This document shows, piece by piece, positions 12,701-24,490 of a stretch of 64,000 bases of DNA; within the stretch, counting starts at the first letter, position 1; the number at the start of each line of letters is the position of its first letter. Source of the stretch: Anarhynchus alexandrinus (lineage: Eukaryota; Chordata; Aves; Charadriiformes; Charadriidae); contig VUYV01000158.1 of NCBI GenBank assembly GCA_008711295.1, forward strand, positions 1,485,660 to 1,549,659, given 5' to 3'. The translations under genes and the position numbers were made by a program. The notes beneath the pieces are model-generated. The model was not told where the DNA came from. It made no database searches and saw only the letters and a program-made list of their open reading frames with translations.

Positions 12701-15199
12701 AGCCAGAGAGCTGCAGGGTGATGGGAACACAGAAGTAGGGTGGAGGCTTTTTTCCACGGATAAATTTTGCTTCGCAGTTTAGTGTCATCACATTTTCTAT
12801 CTGTTATTGATTCTGGTATTATGTGCCATTCCCTAATGCGGTCATGAGTGTGTTCCTACGTTCCTCTGGTAGAATAACGAGAAATGTGATGCTTTGTGGT
12901 TTTAGTCCCTGTAATGAGAACAAGGCTGTTCTCCTCACACACAAAATTTGTAATTATACAAGACTATATTGTGTTACTGGCAACTAATTAGAACTCTCTG
13001 TTGAAATGACATTACTTTATTACATATCATTAACATAAAATGTCAAAATTAGCATGATAGATGGTTTTATATGAAAAATGGGCCTGCTTTTGTAAGTGAA
13101 ATCAATAAAATTGCAGCACTTTAAGTATGAGGATTTTAAGGTATTTTATATTATTGTTAAAAAAATACAGACGCTGGTTTTGCCACATAAAAATTATAAA
13201 AAAGGAATTTTTCCTTTTAAAAATGACAGTGACTATTGATTTTGTCCTCTGCATGTATTATGCAGATTAAATAAAATACATGAAATGCCAAAGGAGGGTC
13301 TCTGAAATTACAGTATTAAGCTTATATTTCACTCTATCTATATTCTAAGAGCACAGGGCACACATTAACTAATTTACCCCCCTCCTCTGTGAAGTAAGTA
13401 ATATTATTATCATATTACATACAGTTAAACTGAAACAAGGAACTGAACTGAATTCCTCCTGGCCGGCCAGTAAGTAAAATGCTGGCACTGGGTTGAGGAC
13501 ACAGAGCTCTGTACAGAGCTCTGCAAAGAGCAGGCTGAGTATCAGGATATCACATACACTTCCCACTCAGATTTAACTGAGGATAAGGACAGTAAACTAC
13601 CCGTTGTTAGTTTTGCACTGGTGTTTTGCAGTGATAGGTACACCGAGAGAGAGTAAATAGGATGTAACTAAAAGGTTCTTACTGCCTACAACAGGTTTAG
13701 GACTAAAATAAGTGTATAATCACTTACTATAAGTTTGCACAATTCTTGTTTATTGGACTAATCAAGCAATCACTCTTAGAGTGCATTTACATGCTAGGTT
13801 CAAAGGTTTGTAAACTAGATAATAAGCACGTTTTTCATCAGGGGTCTGTAGGAGACATTAGTGAATTCAAGCCATAGTTCTCAAGGTACCTGTTCCTTGA
13901 CAATATTACAATGTTGGTAACACACAAAAGTGATGTGAGGGCAACGTTCCCCTGGCAGCATACTAAATATGCCGCAAGACACATAACCGATGGATATAAT
14001 TTGCAAATATGTATGGAGAATCAGTCTTGACAGTTTTGTTTACAAAGGCAGGCAGCTATTTGCTGAGAACAGATATGACATGCTATTCATCTTGCTGCTG
14101 CTAAGCCAAAGGGATTGCAACTATGATAACAAACTGTTAGATTTGATTGTTGGAATGCTTATGCAACGTTAGTAATAAAGGGTGTTTAAAAGCATATCTC
14201 ATTTGTTCTTGGGCAATCATATGGTATTTCTTACAATAATTTTCCTGGGGCACTTAAAAGGACAAGCCTAATTAAAGAACTGGTATCTGTCTGGCTCAGG
14301 TGTAATGGGTCTATGTTCTCTAAGTAGGTGCGTGTAGGGAAAAGGAGCAGACGTGTCTTTATTTCTCTGCTTGCATGGGTTGAGGAAGGATGTCAACTGA
14401 CGTAGTCGTGGCCTCACACCTTTTAGTTCCTCCATTTCAGATGGGGTTACCTCCACACACCTTCTGAAACTGGAAAGAGAACACAACTGTAACAACCTTG
14501 TAAGCAAAGTCCAAGGTGATAGTAGAGAAAAACAGGAACGAAAATAATGCCTTGTGCTAGATCCTAAATATAGCCAAATTCACGTAGACGGGGAGAATAC
14601 AGTGACTGAGGGAAGACAACAGCGAGTCCTCATATGTGGTGCTGAGACCTTCAGGGAGCTGAGAAGGGGATTTCTGGCTTGTTTATCGTGGCATTTGAGC
14701 ACCAGCAGAATGGGTCAGTGTGATTCTCACACCTCTCCTTTGTCATCAGCCCCCTGCTTCAAACAATACTCAGAAAACACTTCCCAGCACTCCTAAATAC
14801 CTGCACCATTTACAGCTCCCACTAACATGTTGCTCACACACTTTCTACAGAGGTTATTACTAAAGTAAAAAAAAACAAATACCATCCAGTGCACAAACAC
14901 AGGACTAGAGTGTCCTGCACCACCTTGTTTGTGCAAGCAGCTGGATGTACATGGGGGGCAGGAATGGAGGACACAGCCTTTTTTTTGGGCAATAACTGCT
15001 CAGTGAGCTTTGGTGAATGTGCACGCACAGCTCAGTGATGTGCAGGTATGGGCTGATGCTGCTGAGATGGCTTAAAGCGGTGCTTTCCTCCGGCCACCTC
15101 GCCCTCCCCCCCACCTTGACAGGCACAGCTGAGGTGATGGCTGGGTGGGCTGAGCAGGCGGACCATGGTGACCATCAGAAACCCCGCACATGCCTCACT
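9716..15199. other. Non-coding stretch
   Basis: AT-rich, with pyrimidine-rich plus-strand segments around 10600-10850. Short open frames are scattered on both strands; none has a recognisable domain. The only promoter-like arrangement is the weak one entered at 11119-11342. At 13505-13522 a tandem gagctctgtacagagctc block is a short local palindrome. Confidence 0.4.
11119..11342 (+). promoter_or_regulatory. Weak candidate TATA promoter and first exon
   Basis: TATATAAG at 11119-11126 is followed some 216 bp later by a strong splice-donor-like GCCGCGG|gtgagt (exon end 11342) in a small patch with several CpGs (11330-11405). Spacing and orientation would suit a short TATA-driven first exon on the plus strand. 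There is no acceptor partner or protein support, and TATA plus donor matches of this quality arise by chance in a window of this size. Confidence 0.15.
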
Positions 15200-15204
15200 C
15201 ATGG

Positions 15205-15854
15205 TGTTATGGTTTGAGAGTTCCATAACAATTTGTTGTCATTTAGACAATCGTTCTATCACCCGATGGGCCCGCCCCACCTGGGAAAGGGGAATCGGGA
15301 AAGAACAAGGACACCCGGGAGCTGAAGTGTAAACAGATTTAATAGAATAAGATTAGATAATTAACATTAACAGCACTAAAGAACTGATATTGATCCCAAC
15401 ACCAATACAGAATATGCAAAGATTATACTCAGCCAATGCTATCAGTAGGAAGCTGTGCACTCCCAGCAGTGGACAGCAAATGTCGGACACTGCTAGCGCT
15501 ACAGCTTCAGGAGGAAGGGAAGGCCTCAGGAGTTCGGCACCAGGGCATGAAGTTCTCAGGTTGGCAGCCATCAAGGGAGAGAGAGAACTTCGCAGCAAAC
15601 TTTCTAATTTATAGTGAATGTGACGTTGATGGTATGAAATTATCCTGTTGGCCAGCTTGGGTCAAGTGCCCGGGTCTCGCTCCTCCTCATCTCTGCACCT
15701 GGCAAGCTCGAAAACACTGAGACCTTGAGACCCACACAACATAGCTGGCTGTGAAGTAAATATTTTCACAAATTCAGACACTAGAGCCTTCTAAAAGTGC
15801 AGTTTTCCCAAGTATTAGAAGAGAAATTAGTCCTGTGTCGCTCAAACCAGGACA
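15205..15854 (-). mobile_element. Solo LTR of an ERVL-like endogenous retrovirus (copy 2)
   Basis: A 650-bp block bounded by a perfect 5-bp duplication, CATGG (15200-15204 and 15855-15859). On the minus strand it starts TGTCCTGGTTTGAG and ends CTCAAACCATAACA, giving the TG...CA termini and a short inverted repeat. A TATA-like TATAAAT corresponds to plus-strand 15607-15613. It keeps the U3 module seen in the other three copies (plus-strand TGGCCA/GGGTCA at 15649-15664) but otherwise belongs to a distinct subfamily. No internal retroviral sequence adjoins it. Confidence 0.87.
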
Positions 15855-15859
15855 CATGG

Positions 15860-18574
15860 ATTTAACCAAGCATGAGTACACCGAAATACTTGGTGGCGGT
15901 GCAGCTGCTGCGGGTTACAGCGTGGCCCGTTAACGCAGGCTGGCGCTGACCTCAGTTCACACCTCCCGGTCAGCAGACACTAAATACATCCTACAGATGT
16001 AGGGGCAGGGAGGGAAGCTACACCGTTCGATACTTGAGCTGCCGTGGCTGATTCAGCCCGAGTGCTGCGGTAATTCAGGCAGCAGTCTGCATTTTGAACT
16101 GTATTTTTGATCATTGCACAGAAGTTTACCCAAGCAAGGCAGATCCAAAACCCAAACATCCCGCAGCCAGGCCTCTAGAGCTAAACCGAGGGAAACGAGC
16201 TGCTTTGTTCTCGGTTGTTCCTATGCGCAGTTACAGGTGACTTTGTGAATAGCATATGCAATGCCAGAATACAACTGAAATTCTCTTTGAATTTCAGGCC
16301 TTAGGTATGGGAGCAGCTGTGAGACGGAGACTTACTGTTCATGGCAGATTCAAGCAGCGTGAACAATAACAACGTATTGTTTAAGGCGGACAGAGCTTGT
16401 CTTCACCGGTGCTTTGTGCTGCATGAGAACAGGACCTTGAGAACCTGTGTTAATTAACACAATTTTAAGTAGCGTCAGCTGTTTCTGAGTAAACCTACCG
16501 ATTAGAGCAACTAATACTTTGTTCTCGGTCTTGTAAGAATATGGATTTAGGAAGACAGTTACGATCAATAGCTAGGTTTTAAAATTTTTGTATCTCAAAA
16601 CCTTTTGAAAGTTGTGAAATATTTTAACGGACTGACAAGATTAATGCATTGTATAATAATCTGTTCTTAGGAAAGTGTAAAGAAGAAGTAAGTCTGAAAC
16701 TGGGTAATTTTATGATTATCTCCAGAGGTTCTTAGCTTAGTTCCAGACAACACATTTGCTTATGCACATGTTTTATTTTACTCCTGTTGGGTAGTCTTAT
16801 TGAATTAGATGAGCTTAATCACGTATATGCATGTTTACAGAATTAGTTTCTTGCCTTAGATATTATTTATAAATCAGGGGTTATGGCATCCCAAAATGCA
16901 AAGATCTGTGTACAAGGATAATCATTTAAGGTGCCCTTAAACGTCATCCTGGGGCCAGGCTGTTGGTTTCACTAAAGGGATTTGGAACACGATGAAGTCC
17001 ATGGATGCTCATGAACAGCTCAGATCTGCAGTTTGCCTTGCAGATCTCCAGCCACTGCTTCAATGGGTTGGTCATCTGTCTGGGGCAGAGGCTAGGCTGC
17101 CACTGGTCTCGATGGTGAGAATGAAGATCATATTACAGTAGCTAAATTAACATTAAAAGGTGAGACATTAATTGTATTATTCCATACTTCTTCCCAGAGG
17201 CAGCAGCTGTACAGTGTGGCATAATTTAATAAAGCTATCCATCATGGGATGCCTGGGTGTGAAAAACTCACCAGTTAGTAGTGTAAGAAACAACTCCATG
17301 GCTCTTGTTTCATCAGTAAGGGCACAACAGAAGTGCTATACACATGCCTAGGCTTTAACAAATGTTTGTATATTGACCTGGAAATAAATATTGGTAAGCC
17401 TCTGTTTTGACCAGGAACAGGTAAATCTTCTAGCCAGAGCAGGTCATGTAAAAAGAGATGATCTGCCTTTGCCTATTCCTCCCCCTATTACAGACATCCA
17501 GCCTAAAGAATGAAGAGCAAAATGCACCTCCTGTAAAAGGTCACACGAGGTGGGGTACTATTGAACACGTGACAAATGAGCACCCCGTTGTGTGGCAGGG
17601 GCTCCCTTCAGCACAGGCTACAGGGTTGACGCTTGGCTTCTGTCCCCAGTGAATAATGCAGCGAGCAGGTCTTGGCAGCACCTAGGATGTATGATGTAGC
17701 TTACGCCTCTAGCACATTGGCTTTCCTTAAGGCTGCCTGATGGCTTAGGCAGGCTTCTCCACGTTTATTCCATTGTTTTGTATATTCAGAGTTGGTTTTA
17801 TTCCCCCCCCCAACACTCAGGAGGATATCAATTCCACTTCCTTTCTTTTTAAATTTTAAAATAAAACTAAAAATGTATTACCCCCTCACAACACAGCTAC
17901 AGGATTCAAGGCTCAAGTCACACATTTTTATTTCGCAGTCTCTAACGCAGCCGTGCTAACACACACAGGAAGCAGAAGGTCCTCGTGAGTTCTGTGGAAG
18001 AGCCCAAGTGCTGCAGCTTCCCGGGAACTCCTTCCTCCCACACTGTGCCTTACAACAGGCACCTCACGGGCCTCGCACGTAACTTCTAGGCAATGGCTTG
18101 AGGAACTGATAAAGCACCTGGGTTTTTTTAAGAGCCTGTGGCACACCAAAGAGACTTGGTCTAATATTAAACTCAAGGAGCTGGCTTGTGCTACCCTGCC
18201 CCTTGCAGCCTGGGAAGCAGAGCCCTGGGCAAACAGTGAGGGCATTTTTAACTGCTGGGAGGGCTTAATGAACATTAAGGTGGAAAGAGCTTTTAAGGGT
18301 GGCTGCTCGGCTAAGGAGCTTCTCCATTTATACCTGGTCTTAACATCCCCAGGGTGGTCTAGTTTTGTTACTGCCTTCTTAAAAGGTCACTTGTAGATAG
18401 ATGGTCCTGTAGGTTGAGTCATTTTGCTTATTCCCTCTCTATACAAATGAATGAAGTCTAATTACCCTTCAGAGAAAGCCACGTACAAGAGCATTTGTAA
18501 ATCTGTCGGTCTCTTCTAAGTGAGAGGTGAGTGAGGGGAAATTCTCCTCCTTCTACTGTTCTAGCTTGTGTGAC
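15860..18574. other. Non-coding stretch
   Basis: No repeat, RNA gene or exon is recognised. A run of nine Cs lies at about 17802. Open frames up to 115 codons (minus, 17928-18275) lack any recognisable motif. Confidence 0.4.
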
Positions 18575-18766
18575 TTTGAGGGTGGCAGAGCACTGGAACA
18601 GGCTGCCCAGAGAGGCTGTGGAGTTTCCCACTCTGGAGACATTCAAACCCCTCCTGGACACTGTCCTGTGCAATCTGGTGTAGGTGACCCTGCTCTGGCA
18701 GGGGGGTTGGACTAGATGATCTCCAGAGGTCCCTTCCAACCCTGACCATTCTGTGCTTCTATGATG
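18575..18766 (+). mobile_element. CR1 LINE 3' end with end of ORF2
   Basis: Plus-strand CR1 tail of a second subfamily, shared with the 57 kb copy: 'gcactggaacaggctgccca', 'ctggagacattcaaa', 'ggttggactagatgatctcc' and a terminal ttctatgatg. The first half translates as the last part of the CR1 reverse-transcriptase ORF (the HWNRLP..V motif, then L.TF and a terminal LDTVLCNL) before its stop codon. The minus-strand open frames here are shadows. Confidence 0.95.
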
Positions 18767-19189
18767 GGACTGCATGTGTTGACTTAAGTACCTGAACTGA
18801 AGGGCTGAAAGCAGGATGGCCAACCAGGAGGAGGTTTACAGGATGAGCAATAGAGTACTGTGGCAAAAAACGTGCTTTCAAAAGGTACCTCAATGATGGG
18901 TGAGCAACTGCATGTGTAGACCAATAGGCAAACAAACGGCAACATTTGAAAGAAAATCTGTGAACTACCACAGGCAATGGAATAAAGGGGTCTCTGAAAT
19001 TCATTTTTCACTTGTTCTTGGTCACGGCCAAGTGCAGAATGCTAAGAAACCAGTCTTCACGATCCCATCTACCCTCTGCAATAAAAAAAAAAAACAAAAA
19101 AAAAAACCAAAAAACCCCAAACCCTACTTAATTTAGCAGGAATCACCACCCCTCAGCTCCTGAGGCATAAACAGGCATGCGTGTAGGCT
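18767..19189. other. Transition into the CpG island
   Basis: No gene is recognised. It contains the A-rich tract at 19083-19121 and then GC content rises sharply. Confidence 0.4.
19083..19121. repeat. A-rich tract with C interruptions
   Basis: Two A runs of 11-12 broken by C, then CCAAAAAACCCC. Similar A/C-interrupted tracts recur near 36835, 55578 and 56240. It could be an old retrocopy tail, but no retrocopy body is recognisable upstream. Confidence 0.8.
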
Positions 19190-19445
19190 GACTTCAGTGC
19201 CGGGTGCCGAGCAGCACCTGGCACAGGTGGCGGGGCTTTTCATCACAGACCCAAATTAACTTCGGGGAAGTTACCCCGTGTCTGCCAAGGCCGGAGCCAC
19301 AACCTCCGGGTGGGAGAACCGCCCGACTTGTCTCCCCACCGCCCTCCTCTCCCCTCCCGCGCCTCCCGGGCGCCGCTCGGCCGAACAAAGGCGGCGGCGG
19401 CAGCAGCGGGTCCCCTTTGTGCAGCGCGGGCAGGGGAAGGGGCCA

Positions 19446-19481
19446 TCCCTCCCTCTATCCATCCATCCCTCCCTCCCTCCC
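19446..19481. repeat. CCCT/ATCC microsatellite
   Basis: Tandem CCCT, CTAT and CATC units form a pure pyrimidine-rich strand just before the sequence gap. It probably helped cause the assembly gap. Confidence 0.85.
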
Positions 19482-19534
19482 GCCCGCCTGCCTGGGGCTC
19501 CCTGCCCCGCCAGCCGGGCCCGCCGGCGCTGGGC

Positions 19535-19861
19535 NNNNNNNNNNNNNNNNNNNNNNNNNNNNNNNNNNNNNNNNNNNNNNNNNNNNNNNNNNNNNNNNNN
19601 NNNNNNNNNNNNNNNNNNNNNNNNNNNNNNNNNNNNNNNNNNNNNNNNNNNNNNNNNNNNNNNNNNNNNNNNNNNNNNNNNNNNNNNNNNNNNNNNNNNN
19701 NNNNNNNNNNNNNNNNNNNNNNNNNNNNNNNNNNNNNNNNNNNNNNNNNNNNNNNNNNNNNNNNNNNNNNNNNNNNNNNNNNNNNNNNNNNNNNNNNNNN
19801 NNNNNNNNNNNNNNNNNNNNNNNNNNNNNNNNNNNNNNNNNNNNNNNNNNNNNNNNNNNNN
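19535..19861. other. Assembly gap (327 N)
   Basis: Unknown bases inside the CpG island. The gap splits the promoter region, so the plus-strand open frames that appear to cross it (starting at 19204, 19278 and 19310) are artefacts of translating N and should not be annotated. Confidence 0.99.
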
Positions 19862-20291
19862 CGCTGCCCCGGGGACGGGCGGGGGGCTCGGCCCCGCCGG
19901 GCGTTGCGGTAGGAGCCGCCCTGCCCTGCCCGGCCCGGCCCTGCTCTGCTGCCGGGGGTCGGCGGGGCGGGCGGCTCCCCCCGGTGACAGGGAGCAGCCC
20001 CCCGTGGGGTCGGTGCCCCGCGTGGAAGCGGGGCCGAGCCGCCTTCGTCCCTCTGCCCGGGGTGGGGGGGCGGCCGTTGCTGCCCCGCGGCGGGGCGGGT
20101 GGAGCGGTTTAGGCTCTTCTGAGATTCCCGGCTAATGTCAGGGGGAAAACATATGGCCCAGGAGAAAGCCGCTGGAAGCGGTAGCTGTCGAACCCCTCCG
20201 AGTTATTTCCCTGAGTGGGTGCGAAGTGTGAACGCCCCCCTTCCCCGCCCCCCGGGATGCCCTCGGGGGGGACGCGGGGCCGGGCGAGCAC

Positions 20292-20456
20292 ATGGCCGCC
20301 TCCCCTGGGTCGGCCCTCGCCCTGCCCCGGGGTCTGCCCCGCATCTGTCACAGCAGCGCCCGAAACCGGGCCTGCCGGCGCCGGGTTTCGGCTCAAAGTG
20401 CTAATCTGACCGAAAGAAAACTTCAGCTGGGAGAAGGGAGGAGGCTTATCCAAAAG
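20292..20456 (+). CDS. Candidate first coding exon with presequence-like N terminus
   Basis: From ATG 20292 (G at +4, but C at -3, so only a moderate start context) 55 codons run without a stop exactly to the donor AAAAG|gtaatt after 20456, ending in phase 0. The predicted peptide is rich in Arg, Ala, Ser and Leu, has no acidic residue in its first 40 residues, and contains an ACRRR cluster. Such composition is typical of mitochondrial targeting presequences. GC-rich DNA also gives Ala/Arg/Pro-rich frames by chance, and the same 165 bases could simply be 5' UTR. No family is recognised. A phase-0 partner exists at 35357-35416, but the link is unproven. Confidence 0.25.
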
Positions 20457-23400
20457 GTAATTTACTTAAATGCCTATTTTTTTTAATTTTTTTTTCCTCC
20501 TCCTTCCCTTGCTCGGACAAGACATATGTGGAAAGAAGGGAAAAGCGATGGAATTATTTGTGTCCTAGGGTCCAATGTCTATGGCAGCTGGTAGGGCAGA
20601 GAGGGAGGTTAAAACTTTCAAAGACCTGGCACTGGCAAATTCACATCTCCAGTGAATCGTATTATTAACTTTTTTTAAACTTGAATTTTACAGTCATTTG
20701 CGTGTTGATCCTTGCTTGTATTTAAAGTCTGCAGTTACTCTGCTTAGATATTTAAAGGATGAAACATCTCCTTTGTGCTTAAAAGGACAATGCTATTGTG
20801 TTTTGTAAGCAGCAAGACAACTTTTATCTTTAATGTAGACCTTTTTATCACTTGGCTGTTAATACTTACTCTGTTTGTAAATCTGCTACTGCTTTGTTGG
20901 GTGGCTTTGCAAAGGTCACTTCAGTTCAACTTCCTTTTTCTGTATAATGCCTATATTGATTTAATATGATACCGGGTCAGATTTGGCATTTATAATTTTA
21001 TTTCACATTTGTACTTATGTGCTATAAGAGCCATGCTTTATAAAGCAACTTGTCCTTGGTTCTGCCCGTGAAGCCTGCTGGTTGATCTTGGTGTGTGGTG
21101 TACCAGGGGTGCGCAGCTTGGCTCGTGTCTGCTGTTAAGTGTCCTACTTATTTAAAAATGTTGAGAGCTCTAAAAAGGGTCAGTGTAATCCATACCACAC
21201 GTGCGCTCAGCTGACCTAGAATTAACAAGATAAAACACTTTTAAGCACTTCTGGAATAAAAGGTGGTACGTTATTTCCTCGTGTGCAACTAACACAATTA
21301 ATTGCTTTTTCAAAGTGTCCAGGGCTGTGCCCCTCAGTTCAGAGGGTGGCTGGGCGCCCCGCTTCTGCAGAGGTTTGGCTCGAGGTGGTGAGACTGGTCA
21401 CGAGAGCAGAAGGTACCTAGCAGCGTGAATGTGCTCCCTGGGGAGATGTACCTGTTGGTGACGGTGGCCAAGGGAGGTGGGTGCAGAGACCACCGTCAGA
21501 GACGGCGGGCAGCCCATGCTGTGGCGTGGGGCTGTTGGCAGAGATCTATGCCCTCCCAGTGTCCCCCATTTTATGTGGGTTAATAACTTCTCATGTCAGT
21601 TGATATTTCATGCTGTGGTACTGAGTTTCCCCTCTGTGGGCAGGAGGTAGCAGGCAGGTGCCTCCGTGCCGCAGTGTAGGTGCAGGTACATCAGGAATGT
21701 GGTGGTTACTGTGATTTACTGCCTTGATAGAACTGATAGCCTATGCCGGCACGTTCACTTGGTTGCACAGAAGGTCTAAACTGCCGGCATTCGGGTGCCT
21801 CCATGTTAAGAAAATTGTATCACAAGCTAAAGTTAAGAGGGAAGCGGTGTCTTCCAGATTCATATGGAGATCGTTTGCTGCCACTTTGCCAGAGCGGTTC
21901 TTTCCGTGTCCTGCTGTAGCACTTGGCCATCAGTGCCCTCATTCCCTACTCATAGTGCACAGGCTGGAGACATCAGGTCTCAAATTGTTGCTGGAGGCAC
22001 TTAATACGGGTGCAGTGTTCCAGTGGACGGGAGATGGTTTTCTGTTAAAGGTTCATGTTATGCTCCAAAATCTGGAGGGCTAACATTGATTTAGTAAGGG
22101 AAAAGTGAATCAAATTATAGAACATACCATTGCAACATGTTCTGGTTGCTCGGAGCTACAGAGCACATTTGAGATACCATGCTAAGATGTTTGTCAAATG
22201 TACTTTTGCAAGTATGTTTCCAAGTGGTGACATAGTTAGATTGGAAATTGGTATACTGAAATATCTATCATAGGGTAGAGATCTTGGCCATTAATTGTAG
22301 TGGAATGCAGAGTAAATGAAGGCTCATGTTTACAACCTGCCCAGAACTAGAGGGCGTATCTTTGAACTCGGGGTAAGGAATGTCTCTAGTCTCTCTGTGG
22401 CTGACACTGGGTCTTGCTTTCCACTGCTAGATTACGGCTCCATTCCAGGAGGCCTTAAGCACATCTGTTGATTAGCCACAAGTTAATTATTTTAAATTAA
22501 ACTGAAGGGTAAGTATATGTCAGCTACAAAATGCTTTTATTTCAAGCAAGTTTTATTTTAGTAGGGCATGTTCTGAGAAGTTAGAGGAACTAATTTGTGA
22601 AGTCCACATTGCTGAAGACCTGTAGGAGTTAGAGGTTAAAAAAAAGGAAAAAGAAAAAGCTTGCACTGTGTTAAATGGAAGGTACGACAGCTGCTTGGAA
22701 ACTGCATTTTAAGGAAGAGGAAAAGCTTGCCAAGTGGGGCTGTGGACTTTGCTGCAAGAATAAGGTACTGCAAGTTACCGGAAAACCTGTAAGGAATGAA
22801 GTGAAGGAGGGGATTGATCATCGGAGAGCAGAAACTGCAGGGATAGCACATGAATTGCCAAAAGCTAGAGCATGAAGAAATTTAAGACAAAGAGGAAAAA
22901 AATAAAAGGAAGAGGAGAAGAAAACTTGGCTATGACGTTGTGAGGACCAGACTATAGTTGAAAAATGTCTAATATCTCCAAAATTAGCAGTTATAACCAG
23001 TTTTAGATACGGATGAAAATTTGAACATGGGAGAAAGATGGGGCACTAAACAAAAATGACCAGAATAAATGTCTTATGCCTGCTTCCAGGTTTAACACAG
23101 TCAAACTAAGGGAGCAAATGGTCTCCACTTTAGGCATCTGAAAGAGTTGGCGCAGGACACCGGAGCTGGGTTTAAAAACCAGGATTGGTTGTTATCTGTC
23201 AAATTGAATGTAGCAGTTGTGATAGTAATGTAGCAAAAGAAGTATACTTGTATTTATTTTAAAAGGAGAAGAGAATGAGATCATCATACATTTTACTCTG
23301 GTCTTAATAGTATTCAAGGATTTATAACAAATTTGGAACGGAAAAAGTAATTAAGTATACAAAGATAAGTGGAAAACAGGATAAAATGCATCGTGGATTT

Positions 23401-23640
23401 GCCACAATTAGGTCATGGAAGACTAAGGTCATATTACTGGTTAAATACTGAGTTTCCCAGACAAAAGGAGCAGAAGGCTTCAGTTCAAGGTGCGCACACC
23501 ATGGTGTGACACCAAAAATGACTAAACTGGAAGTGTGGGGCTTGGCTAAAGAATGGTGAGGTGGCTTTGAAAAGCAGCCTGCAGGAGAAATTGTGACTGT
23601 CTGCATGAATAAAAGAACTGTTGCTCTGGTTCAAGGCTGG
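20457..23640. other. Putative start of a long intron
   Basis: Follows the CpG-island donor. T-rich for the first 600 bases, then mixed composition. Contains a candidate splice-bounded segment at 22431-22508 and an open frame of 119 codons at 21724-22083 without recognisable domains. Confidence 0.35.
22431..22508 (+). other. Candidate non-coding exon
   Basis: Bounded by a good acceptor (pyrimidine-rich tract then ccactgctag) and a near-consensus donor (GAAGG|gtaagtat), giving a 78-bp segment 2 kb after the CpG-island donor. All three frames contain stops, so if it is spliced it would be 5' UTR or part of a non-coding transcript. Based on splice-site appearance only. Confidence 0.2.
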
Positions 23641-23649
23641 TCTTTTTAC

Positions 23650-24131
23650 TTCACCGTAGCGGCTGAGATAACTATATGCAAAGGACGATTGCTGATGAGG
23701 CAAAGTTAGGAACCATAGTCAGCACCGAGCGGCGTTGGATTATTGCACAGGAAGAACTGAATGTCTGTGATGACTGAAGCAATAGGAATGAGAGGAAGTT
23801 AAATAGCTCTAAAAGCGAAGTTATCTACCGAGTGATTATTAACAACACATCTGCTATCACTTGGCAGGTCATCCCTTAAAACAGGCCTGGAGGAAAAGGC
23901 CTGAATGCCATAGCCAAACAGAGATGACTCTGTTTGATGGTGGGCATGAAATGAAAGCAAATGTCATCCTCGGTGACAGCTCTGCAGTGGAGATAGACAA
24001 GGTATTATGCAAGGCATTAGGGAGACTTCATGTCAAATATTGTACATAGTTCTGGTCACTTGTGTACAGAAAATATTAAATTCTAGTGGAACATGTATGG
24101 GGACATCCAGGCTACGAGGATGATGGGGCAT
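23650..24131 (+). mobile_element. Ancient CR1/L3-like LINE remnant, upstream part
   Basis: The spelling is degraded but the order of landmarks follows CR1-clade LINEs: gctgatgaggcaaagttagg (compare the 'gctgacgacacaaaactggg' block), a gagaggaagttaa... block, gcaaatgtcatcctcgg, a 'gtacatagttctggtcac' block like the 'tgttcagttctggtcacc' of CR1, and ctacgaggatgatggg like 'cacgaggatgattagg'. It is on the plus strand and clearly older than the nine intact CR1 tails. The remnant is interrupted at 24131 by an LTR and seems to resume beyond it. Confidence 0.5.
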
Positions 24132-24484
24132 TGTGGGAGACCTCGGCTGGTCTAAGGGATCGGAATGCAAGCTTAACATTGGCCTTGAGCAGATACCCGT
24201 GTACCCTTGAAGAGACTGGAGAGACCTGAGAAAAGCTGAGCAACAAGATAAGGGTTGGCAAACACCCTGGCTTTGACCAAAGCGTGGACAGCGCGTGATC
24301 AACAATTGTATTGGCTGGATGGCGTGTGATGTGTCAGCGGATTGGGCAGAAGTAGAATGGTAGAGTATATGCACAGATAAGCATCCGGGTAAAAGGATAT
24401 AAAAGATCACTGCTTGTAAAATAAATATATATATACGATTGTTGCAACTTGATATTCAGTGTCGTGTCCGTCTCTGCAACGACA
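24132..24484 (+). mobile_element. Compact ERVK-like solo LTR
   Basis: A 353-bp block with TG...CA ends (tgtgggag ... acgaca) and a 6-bp target duplication with one mismatch, GGGCAT (24126-24131) and GGGCGT (24485-24490). A plus-strand TATAAAAG at 24398-24405 is followed at once by AATAAA at 24420-24425, leaving a very short R region, as in alpha/betaretrovirus-like (ERVK-type) LTRs. The 6-bp duplication agrees with that class and differs from the 5-bp ERVL-like copies elsewhere in the window. No internal retroviral genes adjoin it. Exact ends are uncertain by a few bases. Confidence 0.65.
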
Positions 24485-24490
24485 GGGCGT

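Larger units (their letters stand above)
19190..20456 (+). promoter_or_regulatory. CpG island / probable promoter and first exon
   Basis: The only extended GC- and CpG-rich segment of the window. It holds many GC boxes (for example GGGCGGGCGG-type runs around 19961-19973 and 19870-19890), no TATA box, and abundant CpG that AT-rich neighbours lack. This is the typical form of a vertebrate CpG-island promoter. Plus-strand transcription is suggested by the donor-like AAAAG|gtaatt after 20456 at the downstream edge; no equally good minus-strand donor was seen at the upstream edge. Part of the island, possibly including the start site and much of exon 1, is missing in the N run. The gene driven from here cannot be named from the sequence. 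Confidence 0.8.

Noticed and set aside
19204..20135. Plus-strand open frames of 200-302 codons across the CpG island
   Set aside because: They run through 327 unknown bases translated as X. The real sequence, length and frame across the gap are unknown, and GC-rich DNA has few stops.
21724..22083. 119-codon plus-strand open frame after the CpG island
   Set aside because: No recognisable motif and no flanking splice sites; probably intronic.
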